A program made the translations under genes and the position numbers. From the NCBI GenBank assembly GCA_000953735.1, contig LN554852.1, forward strand, positions 1,623,846 to 1,687,845: DNA of 64,000 bases. The letters are read 5' to 3'. The stretch is from Moritella viscosa (GTDB lineage: Bacteria > Pseudomonadota > Gammaproteobacteria > Enterobacterales > Moritellaceae). Positions 10,886-19,241 of the stretch are shown in pieces (the stretch's first letter is position 1; each line of letters starts with the position of its first letter). A model generated the notes under the pieces. That model had not been told where the DNA came from. It was given only the letters and a program-made list of their open reading frames with translations, and did no database searches.

Positions 10886-11326
10886 ATGAAATACGTTGTT
10901 TATTTGTCAGGTGAAATCCACAGTGATTGGCGCGAACAAATTATCAGTGGCTGCGAACAGAAAGGCCTCGATATTCAATTTACGTCAGCAATAACGAATC
11001 ATGAAGCAAGTGATTCAGCTGGCGATTGTCTAGGTGAAGAAAGTACGTCATTTTGGCGAGATCATAAATCATCAAAAGTGAATGCGATCCGTATTCAAAC
11101 CGCGATCAAAAATTGTGATCTTGCGGTCATACGCTTTGGTGATAAATATAAACAATGGAATGCAGCCTTTGATGCTGGTTACTGCGCTGCTTTAGGTAAA
11201 CCTTATATTACCCTACATGATGAAAGCTTGATCCACGCTTTGAAAGAAGTTGATGGTTCGGCGCAATCTTGGGCTACGACACCAAACCAAATAGTGGAAA
11301 TATTGACATATTTGGTCGCTAAATAA
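10886..11326 (+). CDS. ytoQ: YtoQ family protein
   Basis: This 146-residue soluble protein matches the YtoQ family, a branch of the nucleoside 2-deoxyribosyltransferase-like fold whose biochemical role is not established. Visible family features are the N-terminal VVYLSGEIHSDWR strand and loop, the central CDLAVIRFGDKYKQWNAAFDAGY segment and the PYITLHDE strand. The length is typical, so it looks complete. A possible start ATG is preceded by AATAGGTAAAATTA, a weak ribosome site. It opens a run of small one-domain plus-strand genes that continues to about 13.8 kb. No catalytic function should be assigned from sequence alone. Confidence 0.85.
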   Translation: MKYVVYLSGEIHSDWREQIISGCEQKGLDIQFTSAITNHEASDSAGDCLGEESTSFWRDHKSSKVNAIRIQTAIKNCDLAVIRFGDKYKQWNAAFDAGYCAALGKPYITLHDESLIHALKEVDGSAQSWATTPNQIVEILTYLVAK

Positions 11327-11428
11327 CAAGTTTAATAAGTATTAAATAGAATCGGTCACAACAGCTATTGCCTCCAACACTGTTTACTGCAAAATAAGGT
11401 TAATTTAATTCCGCATAGGAGAATATGA

Positions 11429-11797
11429 ATGATTGGATATGTAATGTTAGGGTCACAAAACATCGACGTTTCGCGTTATTTTTACAGCGCTTTAATGGAC
11501 ATGATGGGTGCTAAAAAAGTAGCTGATTCAAAAAAATTCTTAGCGTGGAGTTTTGGTGAAGACAAACCTATGCTCGCAATCGGTAACCCCTTTGATGGTG
11601 AAGATGCGAGTTATGGCAATGGCACCATGGTTGCTTTAAGTGTTTCTTCGACTGAAGAGGTCGATAAGCTGCATAAAAAAGCATTAGCCTTAGGCGGGCA
11701 AAATGAAGGTGACCCTGGTGTGCGTTCTGGTGGCTTCTATTGCGCTTACTTTAGAGATTTAGATGGTAATAAACTAAATTTTCATTGCAAGCCGTAA
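11429..11797 (+). CDS. VOC superfamily protein (glyoxalase/bleomycin-resistance type)
   Basis: This 122-residue protein has one vicinal-oxygen-chelate domain made of two beta-alpha-beta-beta-beta modules. The start (MIGYVMLGSQNIDVSRYFYS) and end (FRDLDGNKLNFHCKP) are standard for the family. The terminal strand carries the Asn and His normally found near the metal site. AGGAGA lies about seven bases before the ATG and supports this start. Members bind a metal and act on diverse small molecules, or sequester drugs, so the substrate cannot be named. It sits between YtoQ and a NUDIX gene and is probably expressed from its own promoter. Confidence 0.85.
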   Translation: MIGYVMLGSQNIDVSRYFYSALMDMMGAKKVADSKKFLAWSFGEDKPMLAIGNPFDGEDASYGNGTMVALSVSSTEEVDKLHKKALALGGQNEGDPGVRSGGFYCAYFRDLDGNKLNFHCKP

Positions 11798-11832
11798 GCT
11801 TTACACAAAAGCTTACGATTTAAGGATAAGTT

Positions 11833-12222
11833 ATGTATCAGGATGTAGTCCAAATTGTTTTCATCAAAGGTTATCAAGTACTGCTTAGCTTTCGTCAAAA
11901 CACTGAATTTCTTGATCAGCAGTGGAGTCTTCCTGGCGGTCGAATTGAACTTGGCGAAGCCCCGCAAGTAAGTGCCATTCGCGAATCATTAGAAGAAGTG
12001 GGGGTTGATCCTATCAATCTCAACTTTTTAATTCAGTTATCTGATCCTAATGTCGATTGTTAGCATTACGTTTATGTGTGTGATGATTGGCAAGGTGAAA
12101 TCATTAACGCCGAACCGCATTTATGCCGAGAAGTGACTTGGTTCGATATTGAAGCAATACCTCGTGTTTACGCACCGACAATACCGCCGATAATAGCTGC
12201 CTTAAAAAGGTATTTAGTATGA
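11833..12222 (+). pseudogene. NUDIX hydrolase interrupted by an in-frame amber codon
   Basis: The first 76 codons encode a NUDIX fold with the NUDIX box (GGRIELGEAPQVSAIRESLE then EVG). A TAG at 12061-12063 follows the codons for NVDC. The same frame then continues without another stop for 52 codons (HYVYVCDDWQGEI, then WFDIEAIP) to the TGA at 12220-12222. That gives the normal length of about 130 residues for a small NUDIX hydrolase. A CAG-to-TAG change is the simplest cause. The TGA overlaps the next gene's ATG as ATGA, showing former translational coupling. The family hydrolyses nucleoside diphosphates linked to another group. The upstream fragment alone lacks the C-terminal part of the fold. 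Confidence 0.85.
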
Positions 12223-12812
12223 ATATCGCTTTCTTTGATTTTGATGGCACTATTACCAACGAAGACGCGTTTACCAAATTCATCTTCTTTGCTACACCTA
12301 AAAGCCGTTTATTTGCGGGTATGATACTACTATCACCCGTTATTTTATTACACAAAATAGGCTTGTTTCCTGCTGCTAAAATTAGACCAATCTTAGCTAA
12401 ATTCGCATTTTGGAATCGCAGTGAAAAACGGGTATTCGAGCTGGGAGAAAAGTTTGCTTTGGAGTATTTACCTTCGATATTAAGGCAAACTGCAATAGAG
12501 CATATTAACTGGCACAAAGCCCGAGGTGATAAAATTGTAGTTGTCTCTGCGTCGTTAAATCCATACCTTTATTTCTGGTGTCTACAACACAATATAGAAT
12601 TGATATGTAGTGAATTGGAATCAAAAGGTGCAGTACTTACCGGTAATTACGTACACGGTGATTGTGGTGGTGATAACAAAGTTACTTTAATCAACCATCG
12701 TATTGATCTATTAAAGTTTGATTCAGTGTTCGCATATGGAGATACCAAAGAGGACTTACCTATGTTGGAATTAGCTCAAACAAAGTTTTATCAATGGCGT
12801 GAAGTTGCTTAG
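12219..12812 (+). CDS. HAD-IB family phosphatase-like hydrolase
   Basis: This 197-residue protein carries the four HAD motifs: DFDGT at residues 7-11 (nucleophile and acid Asp), VSAS near 110, a Lys in GGDNKVTL near 150, and YGDTKEDLPML near 171. An alpha-helical cap follows motif I, as in subclass IB, with a hydrophobic stretch (MILLSPVILLHKIGLF) that may contact membranes. Members are related to phosphoserine phosphatase and act on small phosphomonoesters; the substrate here is unknown. The start overlaps the stop of the broken NUDIX reading frame by four bases, so premature termination at the upstream amber codon may lower its translation. Confidence 0.85.
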   Translation: MNIAFFDFDGTITNEDAFTKFIFFATPKSRLFAGMILLSPVILLHKIGLFPAAKIRPILAKFAFWNRSEKRVFELGEKFALEYLPSILRQTAIEHINWHKARGDKIVVVSASLNPYLYFWCLQHNIELICSELESKGAVLTGNYVHGDCGGDNKVTLINHRIDLLKFDSVFAYGDTKEDLPMLELAQTKFYQWREVA

Positions 12813-12846
12813 CGGAAGTTCTTGTTTCAATAATCGGAGTCTATTG

Positions 12847-13251
12847 ATGAGTTTAAGAGTTGTACCAGAGCTTTACTGTGTTGATATTGATGTAAGTAAG
12901 CACTTTTATGTCGATATTCTTGGCTTCAGTATTAAGTATCAACGTCCAGAAGAACAGTTTCTATTTCTAACGTTAGATGGCGTTGATTTGATGTTAGAAG
13001 GGTTAAATAGCGAAGGAAGAAAATGGCTAACGGGTGATATGAATGTACCATTTGGCCGTGGTGTTAATTTTCAGTGGGATACAAACGATATTGATAATAT
13101 CTATGTCCGTATTCAGTCATTATCACCAAGCTCTATCTATATGGAACTGGAAACGAAAACCTATGGATGTAATGACCAGCTAGTCACTCAAAAACAATTC
13201 ATTGTGCAAGACCCTAATGGATACCTGTTTCGGTTTTGTGAAGACAGTTAA
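12847..13251 (+). CDS. VOC superfamily protein
   Basis: This is a 134-residue glyoxalase/bleomycin-resistance-like domain. The N-terminal module has VPELYCVDIDVSKHFYVDIL and the C-terminal module ends FIVQDPNGYLFRFCED, with a Glu in the usual metal-ligand position. I chose ATG 12847 over an upstream GTG at 12799 because GGAG sits about eight bases before it and the upstream codons overlap the HAD gene. The pattern resembles bleomycin-binding and Glo-like proteins, but no substrate can be given. It is a plausible partner in the same transcript as the HAD gene and the following acetyltransferase. Confidence 0.8.
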   Translation: MSLRVVPELYCVDIDVSKHFYVDILGFSIKYQRPEEQFLFLTLDGVDLMLEGLNSEGRKWLTGDMNVPFGRGVNFQWDTNDIDNIYVRIQSLSPSSIYMELETKTYGCNDQLVTQKQFIVQDPNGYLFRFCEDS

Positions 13252-13279
13252 TTCGACGTCAAACACAGGGATGATATAG

Positions 13280-13789
13280 ATGCTACTCACAGAACGACTC
13301 ATATTACGAAAGTTTGTAGAAGGTGATAAAGATACTGTCGTTACGCTATTAAGTAATGCTGATTTCATGGCGTACTCTCCGACAGGTGCAATGAGTCAAT
13401 CGCAAGCTGAATCCCGTTTTGAATTACTCTTAAACGCCTTTAAAAATCACGGCATTGGTAAGCTTGCGGTGATCGAACAATCTTCCAATGATTTAATTGG
13501 ATACTGCGGTATTGAGTCATTCGATTATCACAATAATGCAGCTGTCGAATTAGGTTATCGCTTAAAACTGTCTGCTAGAGGTAAAGGCTACGCGTTTGAA
13601 GCCAGTCAAGCAGTGCTAGAGCTCGCAAGACAGCTTGGCTACCAGAGAATCTTAGCGTTAACGGAACCTGAGAATGCGGCATCTCAGCATATACTTTTCA
13701 AACTCGGCTTCGAATCTCGTGAGCAAGGACTGCATCAAGGAATGCCAATTCAGTATTTCGAAAAGAGTATCCGTAATTCCCTTTGCTAA
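13280..13789 (+). CDS. GNAT N-acetyltransferase, RimJ/RimL type
   Basis: This 169-residue protein has the acetyl-CoA fold seen in Pfam Acetyltransf_3. LTERLILRKFVEGD is at the start, then a beta-strand AAVELGYRLKLSARGKGYAFEAS carrying the R-G-K-G-Y pyrophosphate loop, and the late ENAASQHILFKLGFE helix. AGGGA lies about nine bases before the ATG. Relatives acetylate N-terminal or side-chain amines of ribosomal proteins, amino acids or antibiotics; the acceptor here is unknown. It closes the small-enzyme run and is separated from the VOC gene by 28 bases. Confidence 0.88.
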   Translation: MLLTERLILRKFVEGDKDTVVTLLSNADFMAYSPTGAMSQSQAESRFELLLNAFKNHGIGKLAVIEQSSNDLIGYCGIESFDYHNNAAVELGYRLKLSARGKGYAFEASQAVLELARQLGYQRILALTEPENAASQHILFKLGFESREQGLHQGMPIQYFEKSIRNSLC

Positions 13790-13935
13790 ATTACATCATC
13801 GTCATATACCTTCTAGTAAGGCCTTAATCAGCTCAAAAAAGTATGGTTTTTCGCTATTTAATTGTGATTTCTACGCTGTGCTGATAGTTTCGTTTAGAAT
13901 TTTTACTCAAATAAACGGGCAAAGGGTACTTCGCA

Positions 13936-15191
13936 ATGGATGCAGACATAAAATCAAAAATAGCTAAAGGTACGTTAGGTGGGGTGATTTTATCGATCAT
14001 GCTATATGTAGTTTCACAATCATTTTTTTATGCCGAACCGGGATACATCTATCATGTACGAACTGTAACGGGTAACGAAACGGTTGTGACCGAAATCGGT
14101 TATAAATTTTATCCATTTGGCCGCTATAATGCATGGAAACGTGCGATGACAGTTCAAGCTGCTTCAGGTGCGATTAAGCATGCCATTACGGCTGAAAAAG
14201 ACCAAGATTCAGCTTCTGCAAGTTTACCGCCAATGAGTATCGTTCTCCTGAAAACTTGCTACGAACTGCCTTACTGCCTGCTTTTAAGGAAACATTACAA
14301 GCTAATGCCTCATTAATGACTGCCGAAGAATACTATGCTGGTGGACGTACTGAGTTTAATTCTGAATTTGAACATCAAATGAATAATGGTATTTATTTAG
14401 TAAAACGTGAAGAAGTAGTTGTTCGATCTATGAAGACAGCTTCTGCGTCTGCTAATGCTGCATTAGGTAGTGATCAGGAAGAATATGGTGAAGATACAAA
14501 AACGATATTTGTGGTTCGTAAAGTACTTGATACTGATGGTTTACCGCAGCGTAAAACCCAACGATTTACCGACTTTGGTATCACGGTAGTATCCGCATTA
14601 ATTACTGACATGAATCCAAATCAGAAATTTATCGAGCGTATGCAATTGAAACAAAAAGCATCGGCTGATAGAGCGATTGCACGCGAACAACGTGTGCAAG
14701 AAGAAGAGCAGCGTTTACTGGTCATCGCACGTGGTGAGCGTGAAGTTGCTGAACGACAAGCGCAATCAAAAGTGGATCAAATCCAAAAAACCACAGAAGC
14801 TGAAACGGATAAACAACTGGCTATTACGAGTGCTGAGAAGTTAAAAGCAGAAGCGGAAATTCACCGTGAAACAGCACAAATTAATTTCGAAAAAGCTATT
14901 ATCGAAGCTAAAACTCAGCGCACACTGGCTGACGCAGAGGCGTATCAAAAAGAAGTGATTTTACAGGCTGATAATGCGTTGGCGCAAAAGTTAGATGCAG
15001 AAATAAAGATCCAACAGTTGTGGGCGCAAGCTTATGCGAAACGGCAAGTACCGACGAATGTGTTTGGTAGCGGTGGAGGAGCTGGAGGTGCTCCTGTCGG
15101 TAATGATTATGAGACGAAAGCCTTCATGAAAATGCTTACTTTAGACGCCGCGAAAAGGTTAAGTTATGACCGTAATTTAGTTAAAGAGTAG
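13936..15191 (+). pseudogene. SPFH/band-7 (prohibitin-like) membrane protein with internal deletion and frameshift
   Basis: The 5' part encodes an N-terminal membrane helix (GGVILSIMLYVVSQSFFY) and the start of a band-7 domain. Near 14229-14236 this frame loses similarity, while another frame begins with NEYRSPENLLRTALLPAFKE and runs to 15191. It contains the rest of the band-7 domain and a long Lys/Glu/Ala-rich coiled coil. The two parts are colinear pieces of one protein, but a central section of the SPFH domain is missing. This is a deletion plus frame change, not a one-base error. SPFH proteins form membrane-attached rings or scaffolds. The remaining frames are long (about 100 and 311 codons), so the decay looks recent. 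Confidence 0.85.
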
Positions 15192-15230
15192 AGGATGGTA
15201 TTAACCATTTCTCGCCTTTTTTATTTTTTT
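15191..15230 (+). terminator. Rho-independent terminator after the SPFH gene
   Basis: An imperfect hairpin (GAGGATGGT, loop ATTA, ACCATTTCTC) is followed by GCC and two T-rich runs. It begins at the last base of the SPFH stop codon. Confidence 0.65.
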
Positions 15231-15280
15231 GTCTTACACTGATTTTAATTTATACCACCTCGTAAAACAAAGGAAAAAAC

Positions 15281-15559
15281 ATGGCTCTAGCAACTGCACG
15301 ACACATTTTAGTAGATGACGAAGCAAAGTGTAATGAACTAAAGGCACAAATTGAAGCTGGTGCTGATTTTGCTAATGTTGCAAAGCAAAATTCAAACTGT
15401 CCTTCAAGCGCTAAAGGCGGTGATTTAGGTCAGTTTGGCCCAGGTATGATGGTTCCTGAGTTCGATAAAGTTGTATTTTCAGCGCCTGTAAATACAGTTC
15501 AAGGTCCAGTGAAAACACAATTTGGTTATCATTTATTAGAAGTTACTAGCCGTAGCTAA
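15281..15559 (+). CDS. ppiC: Peptidyl-prolyl cis-trans isomerase, parvulin type (PpiC)
   Basis: This 92-residue single parvulin domain matches cytoplasmic PpiC in length and motifs: ARHILVDDEAKCNELKAQIE, then CPSSAKGGDLGQFGPGMMVPEFDKVVFS, then the closing QFGYHLLEV. It catalyses cis-trans isomerisation of X-Pro bonds. The C-terminal His of FGYH and the paired N-terminal His belong to the parvulin active site. There is no signal peptide, so it is cytoplasmic. AAAGGAAAAA precedes the ATG. It stands alone between two terminators, which suggests a monocistronic unit. Confidence 0.95.
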   Translation: MALATARHILVDDEAKCNELKAQIEAGADFANVAKQNSNCPSSAKGGDLGQFGPGMMVPEFDKVVFSAPVNTVQGPVKTQFGYHLLEVTSRS

Positions 15560-15568
15560 TAATCAATT

Positions 15569-15602
15569 ATATTCCTCGTATCTTTCGTGATGCGAGGAAT
15601 AT
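15569..15602 (+). terminator. Hairpin after ppiC
   Basis: Perfect 10-bp arms (ATATTCCTCG and CGAGGAATAT) enclose 14 bases, with a further short ATC/GAT pairing inside. It lies ten bases after the ppiC stop. There is no long T-tract, but position and stem strength favour a terminator. Confidence 0.55.
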
Positions 15603-15747
15603 CTCTGCTATTCAAACCAAGCTTAAATTCCACCCAGTATTTTATTACCCCTGTACCAAGAAAAGTAGCTTAGATTCAAATAATAAGTGCATGCTCGTCA
15701 TTGTTTGACTGTACTATCCACGACTGAAATATTTTAAAGGTGTTCAC

Positions 15748-16665
15748 TTGATTAATTCCCATAAATTCACCCTTGCAGGTTGTCTCGCTATTTTACTTTG
15801 GAGCACTATCGTTGGGCTTATCCGTAATGTTGCCGAGCAGTTAGGTCCCATTGGCGGTGCTGCGATGATTTACACTGTCAGCTCTGTATTTTTGCTGATT
15901 GTTTTAGGCGCTCCTAAGCTTAAAAGCTTTCCTCCTCGCTATTTACTCATTGGCGGTGGACTGTTTGTCAGTTATGAAATCTGCTTATCTTTGGCATTAG
16001 GAATGGCAAATAACCGCACCCAAGCGGTAGAAATGGGCGTAATTAACTACTTGTGGCCTTCGTTAACAGTCTTGCTTGCGGTATTTATCAGTGGCAAACC
16101 TGTTAACAAGCTACTTTACCCCGCGATTGCCCTGTCATTTTTCGGTGTCGCATGGACAGTGGGTGGTGATGACGGTATTTCGATTAGCCAATTAACCAGT
16201 AATATTGCGACCAACCCCGCCAGTTATTCAATGGCGTTCTTTGGTGCATTCATTTGGGCGCTGTATTGCAACATAACGAAGAAACTAGCCAATGGTATGA
16301 ATGGTATTACTTGGTTCTTTATTGGTACTGCGATTGCGCTTTGGATTAAATACTTGATAAGCAATGAACCTACTATGGTATTTACGACGGAAGCTACGTT
16401 TGACTTGTTACTCGCGGGCATCGTGATGGGCAGTGGTTATGCGCTGTGGAATATCGGCATTATCGGCGGCAACATGGTTTTTTTAGCCACGCTATCTTAT
16501 TTCACGCCAATCTTATCGACCTTCTTTTCTGCAATGATATTAAATATCGACTTGACGACTAAATTTTGGGAGGGCGTGATGATGGTGACTATCGCGTCGT
16601 TAATTTGCTGGTGGCTGACGCGTGAAAAATCAGTAATAAAGGTACAGGTTAAATCTAATTCATAG
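15748..16665 (+). CDS. yddG: Aromatic amino acid exporter, YddG-like DMT transporter
   Basis: This 305-residue inner-membrane protein has ten hydrophobic segments in two EamA repeats, as in the drug/metabolite transporter superfamily. The YddG-specific look comes from ILLWSTIVGLIRNVAEQLGP, the GMANNRTQAVEMGVINYLWPSL helix and SGYALWNIGIIGGN. E. coli YddG exports aromatic amino acids and some toxic compounds. The start is TTG 15748, preceded by AAAGG; no ATG lies closer to the first membrane helix. A GNAT scar lies directly downstream. Confidence 0.88.
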   Translation: MINSHKFTLAGCLAILLWSTIVGLIRNVAEQLGPIGGAAMIYTVSSVFLLIVLGAPKLKSFPPRYLLIGGGLFVSYEICLSLALGMANNRTQAVEMGVINYLWPSLTVLLAVFISGKPVNKLLYPAIALSFFGVAWTVGGDDGISISQLTSNIATNPASYSMAFFGAFIWALYCNITKKLANGMNGITWFFIGTAIALWIKYLISNEPTMVFTTEATFDLLLAGIVMGSGYALWNIGIIGGNMVFLATLSYFTPILSTFFSAMILNIDLTTKFWEGVMMVTIASLICWWLTREKSVIKVQVKSNS

Positions 16666-16682
16666 TTATTTTAACTAAATAT

Positions 16683-16772
16683 CAGAATTTAGCTGCGGTA
16701 AGTTGCTATCAAAAAGCGGGTTTAGAAGACACTGGAGAGCTATACCTTGGTGGTAGTGCGGGCCCGCAATAA
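16683..16772 (+). pseudogene. C-terminal scar of a GNAT acetyltransferase
   Basis: Thirty codons in one frame read QNLAAVSCYQKAGL, then EDTGELYLGGSAGPQ and a stop. N-x-A-A-x-x-C-Y-x-K-A-G-F is the conserved last helix of GNAT proteins. No start or earlier domain precedes it, and it begins just after the yddG stop, so the rest has been deleted. Confidence 0.6.
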
Positions 16773-16890
16773 ATAATGAAAGCTAAAATTACATAGGTCA
16801 GATCATAAATCTTGAATTAAAGTGTTTTTTTGTAGTCGAATGCCTGATGTACTGTGATTAATTTAGTTTTAGAGAATATAGGGCGATAGT

Positions 16891-17331
16891 ATGAGAACAA
16901 TTGGCAACATAATCTGGTTTCTGTTTGGTGGAGCTGTCATGGGGCTTGTATGGGTTCTATTCGGTCTATTAGCGTTTATGAGTATTGTTGGCATCCCTTG
17001 GGGGCGATCTTGCTTTGTTATCGCGGGTTTCTCATTCTTTCCATTTGGTAAAGAAGCCATCTATAGAGATGAATTAACTTGTGCAGAGGATATCGGTACC
17101 AGCAGTTTTGGTTTCATCGGTAATGCGTTGTGGTTTATATTCGCAGGTGTTTGGCTGGCAATCGGCCATGTGATATCTGCTATAGCCTGTTTCGTGACTA
17201 TCATCGGTATTCCATTTGCACTGCAACATTTGAAATTAGCTGTTATTTCGCTTGCACCAATCGGCCAAACGATTGTAGATAAAGACGTTGCTGCAATGGC
17301 ACGTTATAAAAATGATAAGTTTAAGCTTTAA
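16891..17331 (+). CDS. yccF: YccF-family inner-membrane protein
   Basis: This 146-residue protein has two copies of the YccF domain (DUF307): a hydrophobic helix, then GIPWGRSCFVIAGFSFFPFGKE in the first half and GIPFALQHLKLAVISLAPIGQ in the second. About four membrane segments are visible. The function of the family is not known. The length matches E. coli YccF. The upstream region holds the GNAT scar, and AGGGCG is close before the start codon. Confidence 0.9.
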   Translation: MRTIGNIIWFLFGGAVMGLVWVLFGLLAFMSIVGIPWGRSCFVIAGFSFFPFGKEAIYRDELTCAEDIGTSSFGFIGNALWFIFAGVWLAIGHVISAIACFVTIIGIPFALQHLKLAVISLAPIGQTIVDKDVAAMARYKNDKFKL

Positions 17332-17633
17332 TAAAAATATACAGCGTAATAAATAAAATATTATAAAAACCGTGAAATTAAGTGTAAAAAGCGTAGAATA
17401 CTGACTCTAGAATATAATCCACTTTAATGTAGATGAAAGGAGTTGTTAAATAACGTGATAATTACGCCGCCTTAGCCCCAGAACTTCCCTCTCCTAGCTT
17501 TATAGCTACCAAGTATCATACTTCACTCGCGCCTGTCTTACTGTTTTTCAGTGACTTCCTGCGCCCTAAATTTATAACTTAATTTTCAGGTCTCTGAATC
17601 GATTTCGGCTACCTGATGAAAAGTAGAGATTTA
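17332..17633. other. Gene-free gap, yccF to SulP
   Basis: I see no gene, strong hairpin or repeat here. It presumably holds the promoter of the SulP gene, but no clear -10/-35 pair stands out. Confidence 0.5.
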
Positions 17634-19124
17634 ATGTTTAAAAAATTCAAAACCGATTGGATGTCCAACATCCGCGGCGACTTGCTGTCTGGCGTTGTCG
17701 TTGCACTTGCACTTATTCCCGAAGCTATCGCTTTTTCTATCATTGCCGGAGTTGACCCTAAGGTTGGCTTGTACGCCTCATTCAGTATTTGCGTTATCGT
17801 TGCTTTTACTGGCGCAAGAGCAGGCATGATATCCGGAGCAACTGGTGCAATGGCCTTATTAATGGTTACCTTAGTCAAAGATTATGGCTTGGAATATCTA
17901 TTGGCTGCGTCACTTCTCACCGGAATAATTCAGATTGCGATAGGCTATCTTAGACTAGCGGACTTGATGCGGTTCGTTTCTCGTTCTGTGATCACTGGTT
18001 TCGTCAATGCGCTGGCGATACTTATTTTTGTGGCACAACTACCCGAATTGACCAATGTAAGTTGGCATGTTTATGCTATGACGGGACTTGGGTTAGCTGT
18101 GCTTTATCTATTTCCGAGAATACCTAAAATTGGTACTCTGATCCCATCTCCACTTGTGTGTATAGTCTTGCTGACTGCTATTGTTATGTATACTGGTATT
18201 GATATCCGTGCAGTTGGTGATTTGGGTAGTTTACCGGATTCATTACCAATATTTCTGTGGCCAGATGTGCCAATCACATTTGAGACTTTGTGGATAATCT
18301 TACCTTACTCTTTAGGATTGGCGGCAGTCGGACTACTTGAGTCTATGATGACGGCGAGTATTATCGATGACTTAACGGATACATTAAGTGACAAAAGTAG
18401 AGAGTGTAAAGGCCAAGGTATTGCTAATATTGGTGCGTCTTTAATGGGAGGAATGGCTGGTTGCGCAATGATTGGTCAATCTATTATTAATATAAAATCG
18501 GGTGGGTTAGGTCGGTTATCTAGTTTGGCCGCTGGGATATTTTTATTAATTATGGTCGTTTTCTTAGGTGAATGGGTGAAGTTAATTCCAATGTCAGCGC
18601 TGGTTGCGGTGATGATTATGGTGGCTATCAGTACCTTCTCCTGGAAGTCGATTACAGATCTAAAGCATCATCCTTTATCGAGTAATATGGTTATGCTGTC
18701 AACTATGGTGGTGGTTGTGATGACTCATAACTTGGCACTCGGTGTATTAGCCGGAGTTGTCTTAGCATCGTTATTTTATGCGAATAAAAGTCGCCATATA
18801 TTGGCTGTCAGAGATGAAGTGGTTATAGAGGGCGAGCATGTCACTCATAAGGTACATGGTCAAATATTCTTTGCTTCAGCTGATCACTTTATCGGGTTAT
18901 TTGAATTCGAAAAGGTGGCCAATAGGATTACCTTAGATCTATCTGATGCACACTTTTGGGATATTACCTCAGTTGCAGCATTAGATAAGGTGATATTTAA
19001 ATTTAGGAAGTTGGGTGCGGTTGTAGACATAATAGGGATGAATGATAGTAGTGAAACACTGATCAGTAAGTTCGCAATTTATGATAAACCAGAGCTACAA
19101 AATAGTGCAGTGATGAGCCACTAG
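17634..19124 (+). CDS. SulP-family inorganic anion transporter with STAS domain
   Basis: This protein of about 496 residues has the SulP transmembrane core (GVVVALALIPEAIAFSIIAG at the start, GVDPKVGLYASF next, GATGAMALLM near 75). About 12 membrane segments follow. A cytoplasmic STAS domain occupies about residues 385-490 (VHGQIFFASADHF, then LDLSDAHFWDITSVAALDKV). SulP proteins move sulfate, bicarbonate or other anions; the substrate cannot be read from sequence. An in-frame ATG at 17616 is also possible; I prefer 17634 because it fits the family's N-terminus. The strong terminator at 19174 makes it a single-gene unit. Confidence 0.9.
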   Translation: MFKKFKTDWMSNIRGDLLSGVVVALALIPEAIAFSIIAGVDPKVGLYASFSICVIVAFTGARAGMISGATGAMALLMVTLVKDYGLEYLLAASLLTGIIQIAIGYLRLADLMRFVSRSVITGFVNALAILIFVAQLPELTNVSWHVYAMTGLGLAVLYLFPRIPKIGTLIPSPLVCIVLLTAIVMYTGIDIRAVGDLGSLPDSLPIFLWPDVPITFETLWIILPYSLGLAAVGLLESMMTASIIDDLTDTLSDKSRECKGQGIANIGASLMGGMAGCAMIGQSIINIKSGGLGRLSSLAAGIFLLIMVVFLGEWVKLIPMSALVAVMIMVAISTFSWKSITDLKHHPLSSNMVMLSTMVVVVMTHNLALGVLAGVVLASLFYANKSRHILAVRDEVVIEGEHVTHKVHGQIFFASADHFIGLFEFEKVANRITLDLSDAHFWDITSVAALDKVIFKFRKLGAVVDIIGMNDSSETLISKFAIYDKPELQNSAVMSH

Positions 19125-19173
19125 TGGTGTTATCTCTGATAATGACTTAACAAACCAGACTATCGATTATTTT

Positions 19174-19197
19174 GTGCAGCCATCTGGCTGCACTTTT
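19174..19197. terminator. Bidirectional terminator between SulP and LRR-kinase genes
   Basis: An 8-bp perfect stem (GTGCAGCC and GGCTGCAC, loop ATCT) is followed by TTTT on the plus strand and by a T-rich stretch on the minus strand. It serves two converging genes. Confidence 0.8.
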
Positions 19198-19241
19198 ATA
19201 TTGAACAATTGTATCAGACGAAAATAGCGCTCTTTTAGTTT

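Noticed and set aside
10886-13789. Integron cassette array, because small unrelated plus-strand enzyme genes (YtoQ, VOC, NUDIX, HAD, VOC, GNAT) stand in a row.
   Set aside because: No repeated attC-like sites with the RYYYAAC/GTTRRRY pattern were seen between the genes, and the NUDIX and HAD genes overlap by four bases, which cassettes do not do.
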